From JBLZUR01 sp048565625 (GTDB lineage: Bacteria; Pseudomonadota; Alphaproteobacteria; Sphingomonadales; Sphingomonadaceae): DNA of 64,000 nt. The stretch spans positions 1,798,001 through 1,862,000 of the forward strand of contig NZ_JBLZUR010000002.1 in assembly GCF_048565625.1 (NCBI RefSeq). Direction: 5' to 3'. The position numbers and the translations under genes are program-made. The notes beneath the pieces were generated by a model. That model saw only the letters and a list, made by a program, of their open reading frames with translations. It was not told the DNA's origin and ran no database searches. Below, piece after piece: positions 7,606 through 15,439 of the stretch (positions are counted from its first letter, which is position 1; every line of letters starts with the position of its first letter).

Positions 7606-9962
7606 TCGTCTGCGTCGTCCCGCGATTGACGGCGTGGGATCTGGACCACCACGGCTACGTCATCGCCTACAGTGGCTGCGTAATCGACCGTGCCCCCATG
7701 CCCCTCCACAACCTGCCGTACGAGCGAGGTCGCGAAGGCCGCTTCGCCTCCGCTCTCGGCTGCTTTCCCCGCCGACTGACCGGTGCCCGAAAGAATGATC
7801 TCGCCTGCAAGGGCGGTGCCCGTCACCCGCACGACGATGCGCCCGCCTGACGCGGTCGTCGCCAGTGCCCGATCAATCAGCGCCTCGATCGCCTGCCCAA
7901 GCCGGCGCCGGTCCCCGACGAGAGTGCCCGCCCGCGCGTCCGCCCGCACCTCGACGGAGACACCCTGCGCCTCCGCACGATCACGCACGGCGGCGAGGGC
8001 ATCATGGGCGAGCGGTCCCAGCTCGATCGGCTCGGCCGGCATCGGCAGGTCGCCGATCTGGCTATGCGTCTGTTCCAGAGCGTCGTCGATTAGCGCGCTG
8101 AGGCGATCGACCGAATCGTTGATCGCACGGACGTACTCGGTCTGGTCGGGCGTGAGTTCGCCCGCATAGCCCCCGCTCAACATCTCCGCGAAGCCGCCGA
8201 TCGAGGTGAGTGGAGTGCGCAGTTCGCGGCTCATATTCGCCATGAAGGCGCTTTTGATACGGTCGGCCTCACCCAGCGCATCGTTCGCCTGGCGGAGCGC
8301 GATCTCGATACGATGGCTGTCGGTCACATCCAGCATGGTGAAAAGCGCATTGCCATCCGGCAATGGGACGGCCGCGAACGCGAAATGTCGCCCATCCGCC
8401 ATCTGGACATGACCGGAGCGCTGTTGCCGATCGACCGTCGCGATCCGCACAAGCTCACGGATCAGCCCGGCACGCGCCGGATTGGTCAGGCGGCGCGCGA
8501 CGGTGTCGACAAGCGCATCCACGCGCGGGTGGGTCGCGAGAACCGCCTCTTCCAGTCCCCAGACTTCGCGAAAGCGATTGTTCCAGATGTAGAGCCGCCC
8601 GTCGCTTGCGAAGACAGCCAACGCCTCGAACAGATTGTCGAAGGTGGCGGTACGGACGCGCAGCAGGGTATCGCGCGCGGAGGCGAGCTGGATCTGCTCG
8701 GTGCGATCCTCAAAGATGACCAGCAGGCCGCCGTCGGGCAGCGGTTGCGCAACGACCCGAAGGTGAAGGCCGCCGGGCAGCAGCCAGTTCTCCTCGATCG
8801 CGCCGCTCGGCGTCGTGAACCAGGCTCGCCGCTCGGCCTTCCAGCCGCGAAAGTCGTAGCTTTCCGGAAGGCGGCCGGCCTCCCGCATCCGCTCCAGCAC
8901 GCGGTCGAACTCCGGCCGATCCGCCAGCCATTCGGCCTTCATCGCGAACAGGCGCCGAAATGCCTGATTGGAGAAGACGAGGTTATGATCGGGCCCGAAC
9001 TGCGCGACGCCGGCGGAGAGCCGGTCGAGCATGTCCCGCTGTGCGCTGGCAAAGCGGGTGAGGTCGCCACGCGCCTGCTCCAGCTCCTCGACATCGACCG
9101 CATAGCCAGCGACGCCTGCCTCGCCGAGCGGCACATCGACGATCCGCAGCATACGACGCTGACCGGAGATCGTCGCCGGCGCATTGCGAGACTGCACCTG
9201 TCCGGTCTCCCGCGCGGTGGCGGCGCTGGCGAGCGGGTTGCGCCCGACATTCGCCTCCACCAGTTCCAGACCGCCGCTGATGACCTGCCCGGCACTCTCC
9301 GCCTCGACCGCCCTCACGTAGGCCGAGTTGACGAGGCTGAGGCGCAGGTCGCTGCCGCGGTGCCACATGGGAATTGGCGCAGCCTCGATCAGCGAAGCCA
9401 GCGCATCCAGCGCGGTCCGCAGCCGTTCGCCCTCCAAGGTCAACTGCTCGACGCGTCGGCTGACCTCGCTTGAGTCGAACAGCCACAGGATCACGCCCCC
9501 GGGCCCTGCGACGGACGCGTTGAGCGGGCGTCCCATGATGGTCAGGCGGCGGTCGGACGACGCGATATTCGCAACCTGAGTGAAATCGGCCGCCAGACTG
9601 CGTGCCGCTGCCACATGCTCTTTCAAGAGCGCGAGGTCCTCGGCAGGTATACCGGTTTGGTTACCGGAGAGTTCGGAGAGAAAGGAGGGCCTTTGCGGCA
9701 GGCCGAGCCAATCGGCGATCCGGTCCGAGGTCTGGATCTGACCATCTGCGGAAACGATGATCGGGATCGCGGGCATCGAGGCCAGCAGGGCAGACCAACG
9801 TGGCGCGCGATCCGGCTCCCTCGCGCCTCCACGCTGTCGGCGGATACCGGCGACGGTCACCCATATTGCGCAGATCGTCCAAAAACCTGCGATGGCGAGT
9901 AAAGCGACCACGCCGACAGGCGGAATGGTCGGAAAAGCGCCGTCCGGAAATGCGATCCTCAT
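7602..9962 (-). CDS. DivL-like PAS-domain histidine kinase homologue lacking the phosphoacceptor His
   Basis: The 786-residue protein starts with one transmembrane segment (about residues 17-37), followed by PAS-like domains up to about residue 550, a DHp helix and a kinase-like domain. The H-box reads MSRELRTPLTSIGGF, with Arg579 (codon 8226-8228) where His is required. The ATP-binding half is also eroded: the N-box reads IEALIDRALATT without its Asn, and no DxGxG is present. Caulobacter DivL is a similar protein of about 770 residues with Tyr at this site that controls the CckA kinase, and I recall it lying near tsaE in alphaproteobacteria. Orthology is likely but not proven. It is first in the block and overlaps tsaE by 4 bases. 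Confidence 0.8.
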   Translation of the reverse strand: MRIAFPDGAFPTIPPVGVVALLAIAGFWTICAIWVTVAGIRRQRGGAREPDRAPRWSALLASMPAIPIIVSADGQIQTSDRIADWLGLPQRPSFLSELSGNQTGIPAEDLALLKEHVAAARSLAADFTQVANIASSDRRLTIMGRPLNASVAGPGGVILWLFDSSEVSRRVEQLTLEGERLRTALDALASLIEAAPIPMWHRGSDLRLSLVNSAYVRAVEAESAGQVISGGLELVEANVGRNPLASAATARETGQVQSRNAPATISGQRRMLRIVDVPLGEAGVAGYAVDVEELEQARGDLTRFASAQRDMLDRLSAGVAQFGPDHNLVFSNQAFRRLFAMKAEWLADRPEFDRVLERMREAGRLPESYDFRGWKAERRAWFTTPSGAIEENWLLPGGLHLRVVAQPLPDGGLLVIFEDRTEQIQLASARDTLLRVRTATFDNLFEALAVFASDGRLYIWNNRFREVWGLEEAVLATHPRVDALVDTVARRLTNPARAGLIRELVRIATVDRQQRSGHVQMADGRHFAFAAVPLPDGNALFTMLDVTDSHRIEIALRQANDALGEADRIKSAFMANMSRELRTPLTSIGGFAEMLSGGYAGELTPDQTEYVRAINDSVDRLSALIDDALEQTHSQIGDLPMPAEPIELGPLAHDALAAVRDRAEAQGVSVEVRADARAGTLVGDRRRLGQAIEALIDRALATTASGGRIVVRVTGTALAGEIILSGTGQSAGKAAESGGEAAFATSLVRQVVEGHGGTVDYAATVGDDVAVVVQIPRRQSRDDADE

Positions 9963-10067
9963 ACCGTGTCTTTAGGACCTGCCCTGCCATGCCGCGAGGA
10001 GATTATCGCGGCCCGCACCATCGCAATCCCTTCTCAAGAGAACAGACCACGGTCGAGCGAAGTCCGC

Positions 10068-10649
10068 TCACGCCGTCCCGAAAGAGGCGGAAAGCAGGCG
10101 GCTGTCGATCCCCGCCGCGGAGAAGCCTGCGGTCCAGCGCTGATCGGCGGGCGTGCCAAAGGTCAGTGTGTCGTCGCCGGGGATGGCGAACCATCCGTGA
10201 CGAGTCATTTCGCCATCCAACTGAGCACCGCCCCAGCCTGCATAGCCGAGGCTCACCAGCCAGTGCGAAGGACCCGTACCGTCTGCGATGGCGCGCAGGA
10301 CGTCGAGCGTGCCAGTCAGCCGCCAGAGCGGACCGGCATCGATCGTATCCTCCCCTTCCCAATCCTGCCCGTGAAGAACGAAACCGCGCTGTCCCTCGAC
10401 CGGACCACCGTGATGGATTGCCACGTCCGGGGCGATACCGGGATCGATGTCGAGCTGCCTCAGCAAGGCGTGGAGACGGATCTGCGGCACATGCCGTCCG
10501 ATACCGATGCCGAGCGCACCCTCCGCATCATGGGCACAGACGGCGATCACGGCGCGATCAAAGCGGGGATCGCCGATGCCCGGCATGGCCAGCAGGATCT
10601 GTCCGGCGAGGCTTGCGGATGCGGTCACCTTGGCAACATAGGGCGGCAT
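10068..10649 (-). CDS. YqgE/AlgH family protein
   Basis: This 193-residue protein carries the AlgH/YqgE signature near its N-terminus (GQILLAMPGIGDPRFDRAV, then VCAHDAEGALGI). It also has the later blocks HHGGPVEGQRGFVLH and YAGWGGAQLDGEM. The biochemical role of this widespread family is not settled; AlgH was first named for effects on alginate transcription in Pseudomonas. The start at 10649 aligns with the usual N-terminus. The frame is open further upstream, but that would overlap the divergent peroxiredoxin gene. No strong ribosome binding site is seen. Confidence 0.88.
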   Translation of the reverse strand: MPPYVAKVTASASLAGQILLAMPGIGDPRFDRAVIAVCAHDAEGALGIGIGRHVPQIRLHALLRQLDIDPGIAPDVAIHHGGPVEGQRGFVLHGQDWEGEDTIDAGPLWRLTGTLDVLRAIADGTGPSHWLVSLGYAGWGGAQLDGEMTRHGWFAIPGDDTLTFGTPADQRWTAGFSAAGIDSRLLSASFGTA

Positions 10650-10692
10650 CCGGGCAAGGTCCACTTGGCTGGCGTGAAAAGGTTTGCAGCCG

Positions 10693-11175
10693 ATGACCAT
10701 CTCAGTGGGCGAGAGAGTGCCTGACGTACCGCTGTTCAGGATGGGCGATGCAGGTGTTGAGGCGATCTCCACAGCAACCTTGTTCGCGGGTCGGATGGTG
10801 GTGCTCTTCGCGGTGCCGGGCGCATTCACGCCAACCTGCTCCGCGCAGCATCTGCCCGGCTTCATCGAGGCGGCGGATGCCTTGCATGCCAGGGGTGTCG
10901 ATGAAATCGCGTGCCTCTCCGTGAACGACGCTTTCGTGATGGAGGCCTGGGGGCGGAGCGCCGGAAGTTCGGGCAAGGTCACCATGCTGGCCGACGGCAA
11001 TGGCGACTTCACCCGCGCGCTCGGTCTGGAGATTGATGCACGGAAGAACGGGCTCGGCATGCGCAGCCGGCGCTACTCGATGGTTGTAGAGGACGGCTTC
11101 GTCACCCATCTCAACCTGGACGAGCCCGGTGCGTTCAAGATCAGTGCCGCGAGCCATCTGCTGGAGCAGCTCTAG
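10693..11175 (+). CDS. Peroxiredoxin, Prx5-like
   Basis: A 160-residue thiol peroxidase. The peroxidatic cysteine is in VPGAFTPTCSAQHLPGF (Cys49), the hallmark of the Prx5 group; conserved Arg and the C-terminal segment HLNLDEPGAFKISAA are also typical. It reduces hydrogen peroxide and organic hydroperoxides in the cytoplasm, usually with glutathione/glutaredoxin or thioredoxin. No further Cys is positioned as an obvious resolving residue, so a 1-Cys or intermolecular mechanism is possible. ATG 10693 is chosen over an in-frame TTG at 10684. It is divergent from the AlgH gene with only 43 bases between, leaving little promoter space. Confidence 0.9.
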   Translation: MTISVGERVPDVPLFRMGDAGVEAISTATLFAGRMVVLFAVPGAFTPTCSAQHLPGFIEAADALHARGVDEIACLSVNDAFVMEAWGRSAGSSGKVTMLADGNGDFTRALGLEIDARKNGLGMRSRRYSMVVEDGFVTHLNLDEPGAFKISAASHLLEQL

Positions 11176-11323
11176 GCCGGATCGACATTCAGGATTCCCG
11201 GTGCTGATTGCTCGTTTGTCGGCATTCTTGATGCTCCCGCAAGCCCCCATCACTCATGACGCGACCGCCTACAAACCATGCAACGAGCGACGCCTCGGCC
11301 GCTACGCTGAGCGTCGATCCGCG

Positions 11324-11521
11324 CTAGGCACCGCTGTCAACGGCCGAGCCTTCCTCGATCGTCACTTCACCATCGGGGGTTGCGATGGTCCGACGGGTCG
11401 TCGCGCCTGTCGAGGCCACATTCGCTTCTTCCCCGCGCATCCCCTGCTCGGGCGCAGGCTGCCGGTTGTCCTCGTCCGGCGCACCATAGATGCGCCCGTT
11501 GCCGTGATCCTTGTCGCTCAT
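11324..11521 (-). CDS. Small hydrophilic protein, second of a stress-type pair
   Basis: A 65-residue hydrophilic protein rich in G, E, D and T, with no hydrophobic segment and no recognised domain; it is probably disordered. It overlaps the preceding 65-residue gene by ATGA, so the two are co-translated. The pair sits behind an EcfG-type promoter motif (11766-11790), which suggests a role in general stress. The reading frame is supported by the coupling and by codon use like its neighbours; function is unknown. Confidence 0.55.
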   Translation of the reverse strand: MSDKDHGNGRIYGAPDEDNRQPAPEQGMRGEEANVASTGATTRRTIATPDGEVTIEEGSAVDSGA

Positions 11522-11715
11522 GCGCCGGCGCCCTTCTGGCCCAGTTCGGCGAGGCGTTCCGCGCCTTGTTCATCTTCCTGATGCTGGGCCGATTGCGGTG
11601 GCTCTTTGCCAGCGCCGCCCTCCGGCACACGCCGACCGTCCTTAGGATCGTCGCTCATCTTGCCGTTCTGGCTCATCTTGCCTGGGTCTTCGCCCACCAT
11701 ACGGTTGCCCGTCAC
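11518..11715 (-). CDS. Small hydrophilic protein, first of a stress-type pair
   Basis: A 65-residue, highly charged, Gln/Gly-rich protein (contains KMSDDPKDGRRVPEGG and AERLAELGQKG) without membrane segments. The GTG start at 11715 has AGGAGA about eight bases upstream. The general-stress promoter motif lies about 50 bases further upstream. Its stop codon overlaps the start of the next small gene (ATGA). Function is unknown; composition and promoter resemble small stress-protective proteins of sphingomonads. Confidence 0.6.
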   Translation of the reverse strand: MTGNRMVGEDPGKMSQNGKMSDDPKDGRRVPEGGAGKEPPQSAQHQEDEQGAERLAELGQKGAGA

Positions 11716-11765
11716 GTCGTCTCTCCTGGAACAAGCCCGGCGTTTGTCGGGCGGGTTACGGAGTC

Positions 11766-11790
11766 AACCACAGGGTAAGTCTTCCGTTCC
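11766..11790 (-). promoter_or_regulatory. Putative EcfG (general stress response) promoter
   Basis: On the minus strand the sequence reads GGAAC, 17 bases, then GTT. This matches the alphaproteobacterial sigma-EcfG consensus GGAAC-N16/17-(c)GTT. It lies about 50 bases upstream of the GTG start of the small-protein pair. Confidence 0.6.
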
Positions 11791-11827
11791 ACCCTATGGT
11801 TCCAGATCATCGTAGAGGTGCGCCCTC

Positions 11828-13246
11828 CTATCTGAACCCGTAGGGTACGACGCTCCGCCGATCCGGATCGACTTCAAGCACGCGTCCCGTCGGCGGAAAC
11901 GCACGTTGGTCGCAATCTTCGCGCGGGCAGATGCGGCAGGATGTGCCGATCGGGGTGGCGCTGTGGCTGCCGTGCAGGTCGAGATGGTCGCCGTAGACGA
12001 AGTCGGCGGCGTGGCCGACCTCACAACCCAGCGCCACGGCATAGCGGCGCGCGGGGCGCAGATAGCTGCCGGTCTGCTTCACCAGCCCCTTGGCCATCGA
12101 GACGTAGCGCGTGCCGTCCGGCGTCTCGGCAAGCTGCACGAGGATGCGATCAGGGATCGCCACCGCCTCATGCACGATCCACAGGGGGCAGGCGCCGCCG
12201 AAACGGGCGAATTGCAGCCGCGTTGCCGAGTGCCGCTTGGTGATGTTGCCGGCCATGTCGATGCGGCAGAAGAAGAACGGCACGCCCTGCTGACCCGGCC
12301 GCTGCAGCGTGGAGAGGCGATGGCAGGCCTGTTCGAAGCTGACCCCGAAGCGTTGGCGCAGCTGGTCGATGTCGTGCCGCGTCTCGCGCGCCGCCTGCCG
12401 GAAACTGGCATAGGGCATGAGGAGCGCGCCGGCGGCGTAGTTGGCGAGACCGACGCGCAGGATGCGGGTGGATGCGTCGGAGAGGAAGCGCGCGTCCCGG
12501 GCGATGCGGTCGATCGTCTCGGCGGCCTCCAGCCGCATCAGCTCGTGCGCGAGGAGGAAGGCGACGCTTTCCGGCGGCAACGAACGGTCGATCGTGAGGC
12601 GACGCAGGTCCGGATCGTAGCTGCGAAGCTCCTTCCCCTCCCCGCGCCCGGCCTCGATCGTGACGCCATGCGCCTCCTCCAGGCGCGCGCGGAGGCCAGC
12701 AGCAGGCGTCTCGCCGAGGCCGAGCGCGTCCGCCAGCATCTCCGCCCTACGGTCGATCGCATCGATGTAATTGCCCTCGGCGTGGAACCAGTCGCGCACC
12801 TCCTCCCAGGGGAGTCGGCCCGCTTCGATCGATCCGCTGTCGATGCGATCGTCCACCGCCCGCAACTGTTCCTGCGACCGGCGGTAAGCGGCGTGAAGGG
12901 CTACCATTCGCCGGGCTAGCAGCGGCTGCTGGCGCAGGCTCCGCCGCACCGCCTCCTCGGCCAACGCGTCGCTCGGCACGGTCGGGTCGATGGCAGCCTC
13001 GACCGCGTCGATCAGCAGGGCGTTGTCGTCGTCCGGATCGACATCCGCCCACTCCAATGGGAATGCGCGGGCAAGTTCGATCAGGACCTGCGGCGTGACG
13101 GGACGGTCGTCATTCTCGATCTGCGAGAGGTAGCTGACGGAGATCCCCAGCCGCTCCGCCATAGTCGCTTGAGCAACGCCGAGACGCTTGCGCATGTCGC
13201 GGATGCGGTTGCCCGCGAAGATGCGGCGACGGACGGAACTGACCAT
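11828..13246 (-). CDS. ScfR-family transcriptional regulator of propionate metabolism (PccR-like)
   Basis: This 472-residue protein has an N-terminal Xre-type helix-turn-helix (residues about 13-67, IRDMRKRLGVAQATMAERLG then SYLSQIENDDRPVTP). A central IrrE/DUF955-like region follows, where the HExxH site is incomplete (HELMR, residues 234-238). The C-terminal DUF2083-type domain has a Cys cluster, CRICPREDC. This layout is that of short-chain fatty acyl-CoA regulators; PccR of Rhodobacter sphaeroides controls pccB in response to propionyl-CoA. It is divergent from pccB here, and a GTTTGCAAAC palindrome lies 13 bases upstream of its start, suggesting autoregulation plus pcc control. Confidence 0.88.
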   Translation of the reverse strand: MVSSVRRRIFAGNRIRDMRKRLGVAQATMAERLGISVSYLSQIENDDRPVTPQVLIELARAFPLEWADVDPDDDNALLIDAVEAAIDPTVPSDALAEEAVRRSLRQQPLLARRMVALHAAYRRSQEQLRAVDDRIDSGSIEAGRLPWEEVRDWFHAEGNYIDAIDRRAEMLADALGLGETPAAGLRARLEEAHGVTIEAGRGEGKELRSYDPDLRRLTIDRSLPPESVAFLLAHELMRLEAAETIDRIARDARFLSDASTRILRVGLANYAAGALLMPYASFRQAARETRHDIDQLRQRFGVSFEQACHRLSTLQRPGQQGVPFFFCRIDMAGNITKRHSATRLQFARFGGACPLWIVHEAVAIPDRILVQLAETPDGTRYVSMAKGLVKQTGSYLRPARRYAVALGCEVGHAADFVYGDHLDLHGSHSATPIGTSCRICPREDCDQRAFPPTGRVLEVDPDRRSVVPYGFR

Positions 13247-13258
13247 GTCGCCGGTCTA

Positions 13259-13304
13259 GTTTGCAAACACCTGGCCCGCAACTTCGCAACAACACATTTG
13301 CGCA
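13259..13304. promoter_or_regulatory. Candidate ScfR/PccR operator between scfR and pccB
   Basis: The divergent gap contains the 10-bp palindrome GTTTGCAAAC (13259-13268) and two related half-matches, TTCGCAA (13283-13289) and TTTGCGCA (13297-13304). From memory, PccR of R. sphaeroides recognises paired TTTGCAAA elements. The spacing here is not identical to that report. Confidence 0.55.
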
Positions 13305-13357
13305 TCCGCCGATCGGCTGGTGTGGAAGGCGCGATTGATCGCCGGAGAGCCTCCAGG

Positions 13358-14884
13358 ATGCTGAAGATACTCGAAACCTTGGAAGAGAAGCGCGCACAGG
13401 CACGGCTGGGCGGCGGACAGAAGCGTATCGACGCGCAGCACGCGCGCGGCAAGCTCACCGCGCGCGAGCGGATCGACGTGCTTCTCGACGAGGGGTCGTT
13501 CGAAGAAGTCGACATGTATGTAGAACATAACTGCGTCGATTTCGGCATGGAGGCACAGAAGATTCCGGGTGACGGCGTCGTCACCGGATCGGGCACGATC
13601 AACGGCCGCCTCGTTTTCGTATTCAGCCAGGACTTCACCGTCTTCGGCGGCGCGGTGTCCGAACGCCACGCGATGAAGATCTGCAAGATCATGGACATGG
13701 CGCTGAAGGTCGGCGCGCCGGTGATCGGCATCAACGACAGCGGCGGTGCGCGCATTCAGGAGGGCGTCGCCTCGCTCGCCGGCTATGCCGAGGTGTTCCA
13801 GCGCAATGTGCTGGCGTCAGGCGTGGTGCCGCAGATTAGCCTGATCATGGGCCCCTGTGCGGGTGGTGCCGTCTACTCGCCGGCGATGACCGACTTCATC
13901 TTCATGGTGAAGGACAGCTCGTACATGTTCGTCACCGGGCCGGATGTGGTGAAGACCGTCACCAATGAGGTGGTGACGCAGGAGGAACTGGGCGGTGCCG
14001 TCACCCACACCGCCAAGTCGGGCGTGGCCGACCTCGCCTTCGAGAACGACATCGAGGCGCTGACCGCGACCCGCGACTTTTTCGACTTCATGCCACTGTC
14101 CAACCGGGAGGCGGTGCCGGAGCGGCCGACCGACGACCCCTACGATCGGATGGACTACAGCCTCGACACGCTGATCCCAGACAGCGCGAACAAGCCCTAT
14201 GATATGAAGGAGCTGATCACGAAGGTCGTCGATGAAGGCGATTTCTTCGAGGTGCAGCCAGCCTATTCGGGCAACCTCATCACCGGCTTCGCCCGGATCG
14301 AGGGGCGGACCGTCGGCATCGTCGCCAACCAGCCGATGGTGCTGGCGGGCGTGCTCGACATCTCCTCGGCACGCAAGGGTGGCCGCTTCGTCCGCTTCTG
14401 CGACGCTTTCGAGATCCCGATCGTCACCTTCGTGGACGTGCCGGGCTTCCTGCCCGGCGTCGCGCAGGAGCATAACGGCATCATCACCCACGGCGCGAAG
14501 CTGCTCTTCGCCTATGCCGAGGCGACGGTGCCAAAGATCACGATCATCACCCGCAAGGCCTATGGCGGCGCGTACGACGTGATGAGCTCCAAGCATCTGC
14601 GCGGCGACTTCAACTATGCCTGGCCGACCGCCGAGATCGCGGTGATGGGTGCTAAGGGCGCGGTAGAGATCATCTTCCGTGGGCGGACGCCGGAAGAGAT
14701 CGCCGCGCGTACCAAGGAATACGAGGACCGTTTCGCCAACCCGTTTGTGGCGGCGTCGAAGGGCTTCATTGACGAGGTCATTATGCCGCACTCCACCCGC
14801 AAGCGCATCGCGACGGGCCTGCGGAAGCTGCGCAACAAGCAGCTCGAGAACCCGTGGAAGAAGCATGACAACATCCCGCTGTAA
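13358..14884 (+). CDS. pccB: Propionyl-CoA carboxylase, beta (carboxyltransferase) subunit
   Basis: A 508-residue carboxyltransferase. The start at 13358 (MLKILETLEEKRAQARLGGG) matches the family N-terminus, followed by RIDAQHARGKLTARERIDVLLDEGSFEE. Oxyanion-hole glycines lie in GPCAGGAVYSPAMTDF and in the second half in RKAYGGAYDVM. It transfers the carboxyl group from biotin on PccA to propionyl-CoA, giving (S)-methylmalonyl-CoA. The frame is open 189 bases upstream, but that part covers the operator region. pccA is encoded 3.4 kb downstream, after the epimerase and mutase genes. Confidence 0.95.
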   Translation: MLKILETLEEKRAQARLGGGQKRIDAQHARGKLTARERIDVLLDEGSFEEVDMYVEHNCVDFGMEAQKIPGDGVVTGSGTINGRLVFVFSQDFTVFGGAVSERHAMKICKIMDMALKVGAPVIGINDSGGARIQEGVASLAGYAEVFQRNVLASGVVPQISLIMGPCAGGAVYSPAMTDFIFMVKDSSYMFVTGPDVVKTVTNEVVTQEELGGAVTHTAKSGVADLAFENDIEALTATRDFFDFMPLSNREAVPERPTDDPYDRMDYSLDTLIPDSANKPYDMKELITKVVDEGDFFEVQPAYSGNLITGFARIEGRTVGIVANQPMVLAGVLDISSARKGGRFVRFCDAFEIPIVTFVDVPGFLPGVAQEHNGIITHGAKLLFAYAEATVPKITIITRKAYGGAYDVMSSKHLRGDFNYAWPTAEIAVMGAKGAVEIIFRGRTPEEIAARTKEYEDRFANPFVAASKGFIDEVIMPHSTRKRIATGLRKLRNKQLENPWKKHDNIPL

Positions 14885-14901
14885 CGTTGAGTGCAAGCCA
14901 T

Positions 14902-14926
14902 CTTCACATTATAAGGTAATGTGAAG
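14902..14926. promoter_or_regulatory. Perfect 10-bp inverted repeat overlapping the ribosome binding site of the next gene
   Basis: CTTCACATTA and TAATGTGAAG are exact inverted copies separated by TAAGG. The right arm ends in the GAAG of the GAAGGAGA ribosome binding site that serves the gene at 14937. It could be a DNA operator for the ribbon-helix-helix-like product, or an RNA hairpin masking the ribosome binding site. There is no T-run, so it does not look like a terminator. Confidence 0.7.
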
Positions 14927-14936
14927 GAGATTGATG

Positions 14937-15224
14937 ATGCGCAATGCTCGAATGACAGTGCTGGTGACCGATCAGGAGAAGTCAGCATTCGAGGCTGTTG
15001 CGGCGACGCAGGGGCTGTCCGCTGGCGAGTTCATGCGCAAGGCGGCAGCGCGGGCTGCCCGCTCGGACGAGCAGGAATATGAGGAAGCGTTGAAGCTGAT
15101 CGTGCCGGAACTCGAGGCCATGCTGCCGAAGTGGAATGCACAGATCGACTCCATGCGGGAGTCGATCGCGGAAGCACGCAAGTCTATCCGGAAAGCGATC
15201 GCCCGTGCGGACGCCGCGCTGTGA
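14937..15224 (+). CDS. Small ribbon-helix-helix-like protein
   Basis: A 95-residue protein. Its first 45 residues (MRNARMTVLVTDQEKSAFEA, then GLSAGEFMRKAAARAA) resemble a ribbon-helix-helix fold: a short beta strand then two helices, as in antitoxins and MobC-like proteins. The rest is helical and charged. ATG 14937 is chosen for its spacing to GAAGGAGA; TTG 14931 and ATG 14934 are alternatives. A perfect palindrome sits directly upstream, consistent with self-repression. Its stop overlaps the next gene (GTGA). It is unusual to find such a gene between pccB and the epimerase gene. Confidence 0.65.
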   Translation: MRNARMTVLVTDQEKSAFEAVAATQGLSAGEFMRKAAARAARSDEQEYEEALKLIVPELEAMLPKWNAQIDSMRESIAEARKSIRKAIARADAAL

Positions 15225-15439
15225 GCGTCCTCGAACAGGCCTTCGGCGCGATCAAGAACGCCATGCTCATTCAGGAGCGGTTCGATCGGCTGGAGAGCGA
15301 TCTCAAGGATCTGAGCCGCGACATCTCCGATCTGGGCGACAGTCATGGCCGACTGGCCGAACGGGTCGCTCGTCTTGAAGGCATAATCCAGGGCGCTGCG
15401 ATGGCATCGGGGCGCGAACCACCAAGGATCGAAGGATGA
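15221..15439 (+). CDS. Small coiled-coil protein in the propionate operon
   Basis: A 72-residue protein starting at GTG 15221, overlapping the previous stop (GTGA) and ending in an ATGA overlap with the epimerase gene. Residues about 12-55 form a heptad-rich coiled coil (IQERFDRLESDLKDLSRDIS then LAERVARLEGII). There is no signal peptide and no toxin-like motif. Its size and coil are close to the small protein between nuoE and nuoF at 49772-49999. Tight coupling on both sides supports the reading frame; function is unknown. Confidence 0.65.
   Translation: MSVLEQAFGAIKNAMLIQERFDRLESDLKDLSRDISDLGDSHGRLAERVARLEGIIQGAAMASGREPPRIEG

Noticed and set aside
11176..11323. Gene or terminator in the gap after the peroxiredoxin
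   Set aside because: No open frame with a plausible start and no stable hairpin with a T-run is visible.
14934..15439. Classic toxin-antitoxin locus
   Set aside because: The first protein could be an antitoxin-like DNA binder, but the second is a simple coiled coil with no toxin motif and is coupled to metabolic genes.
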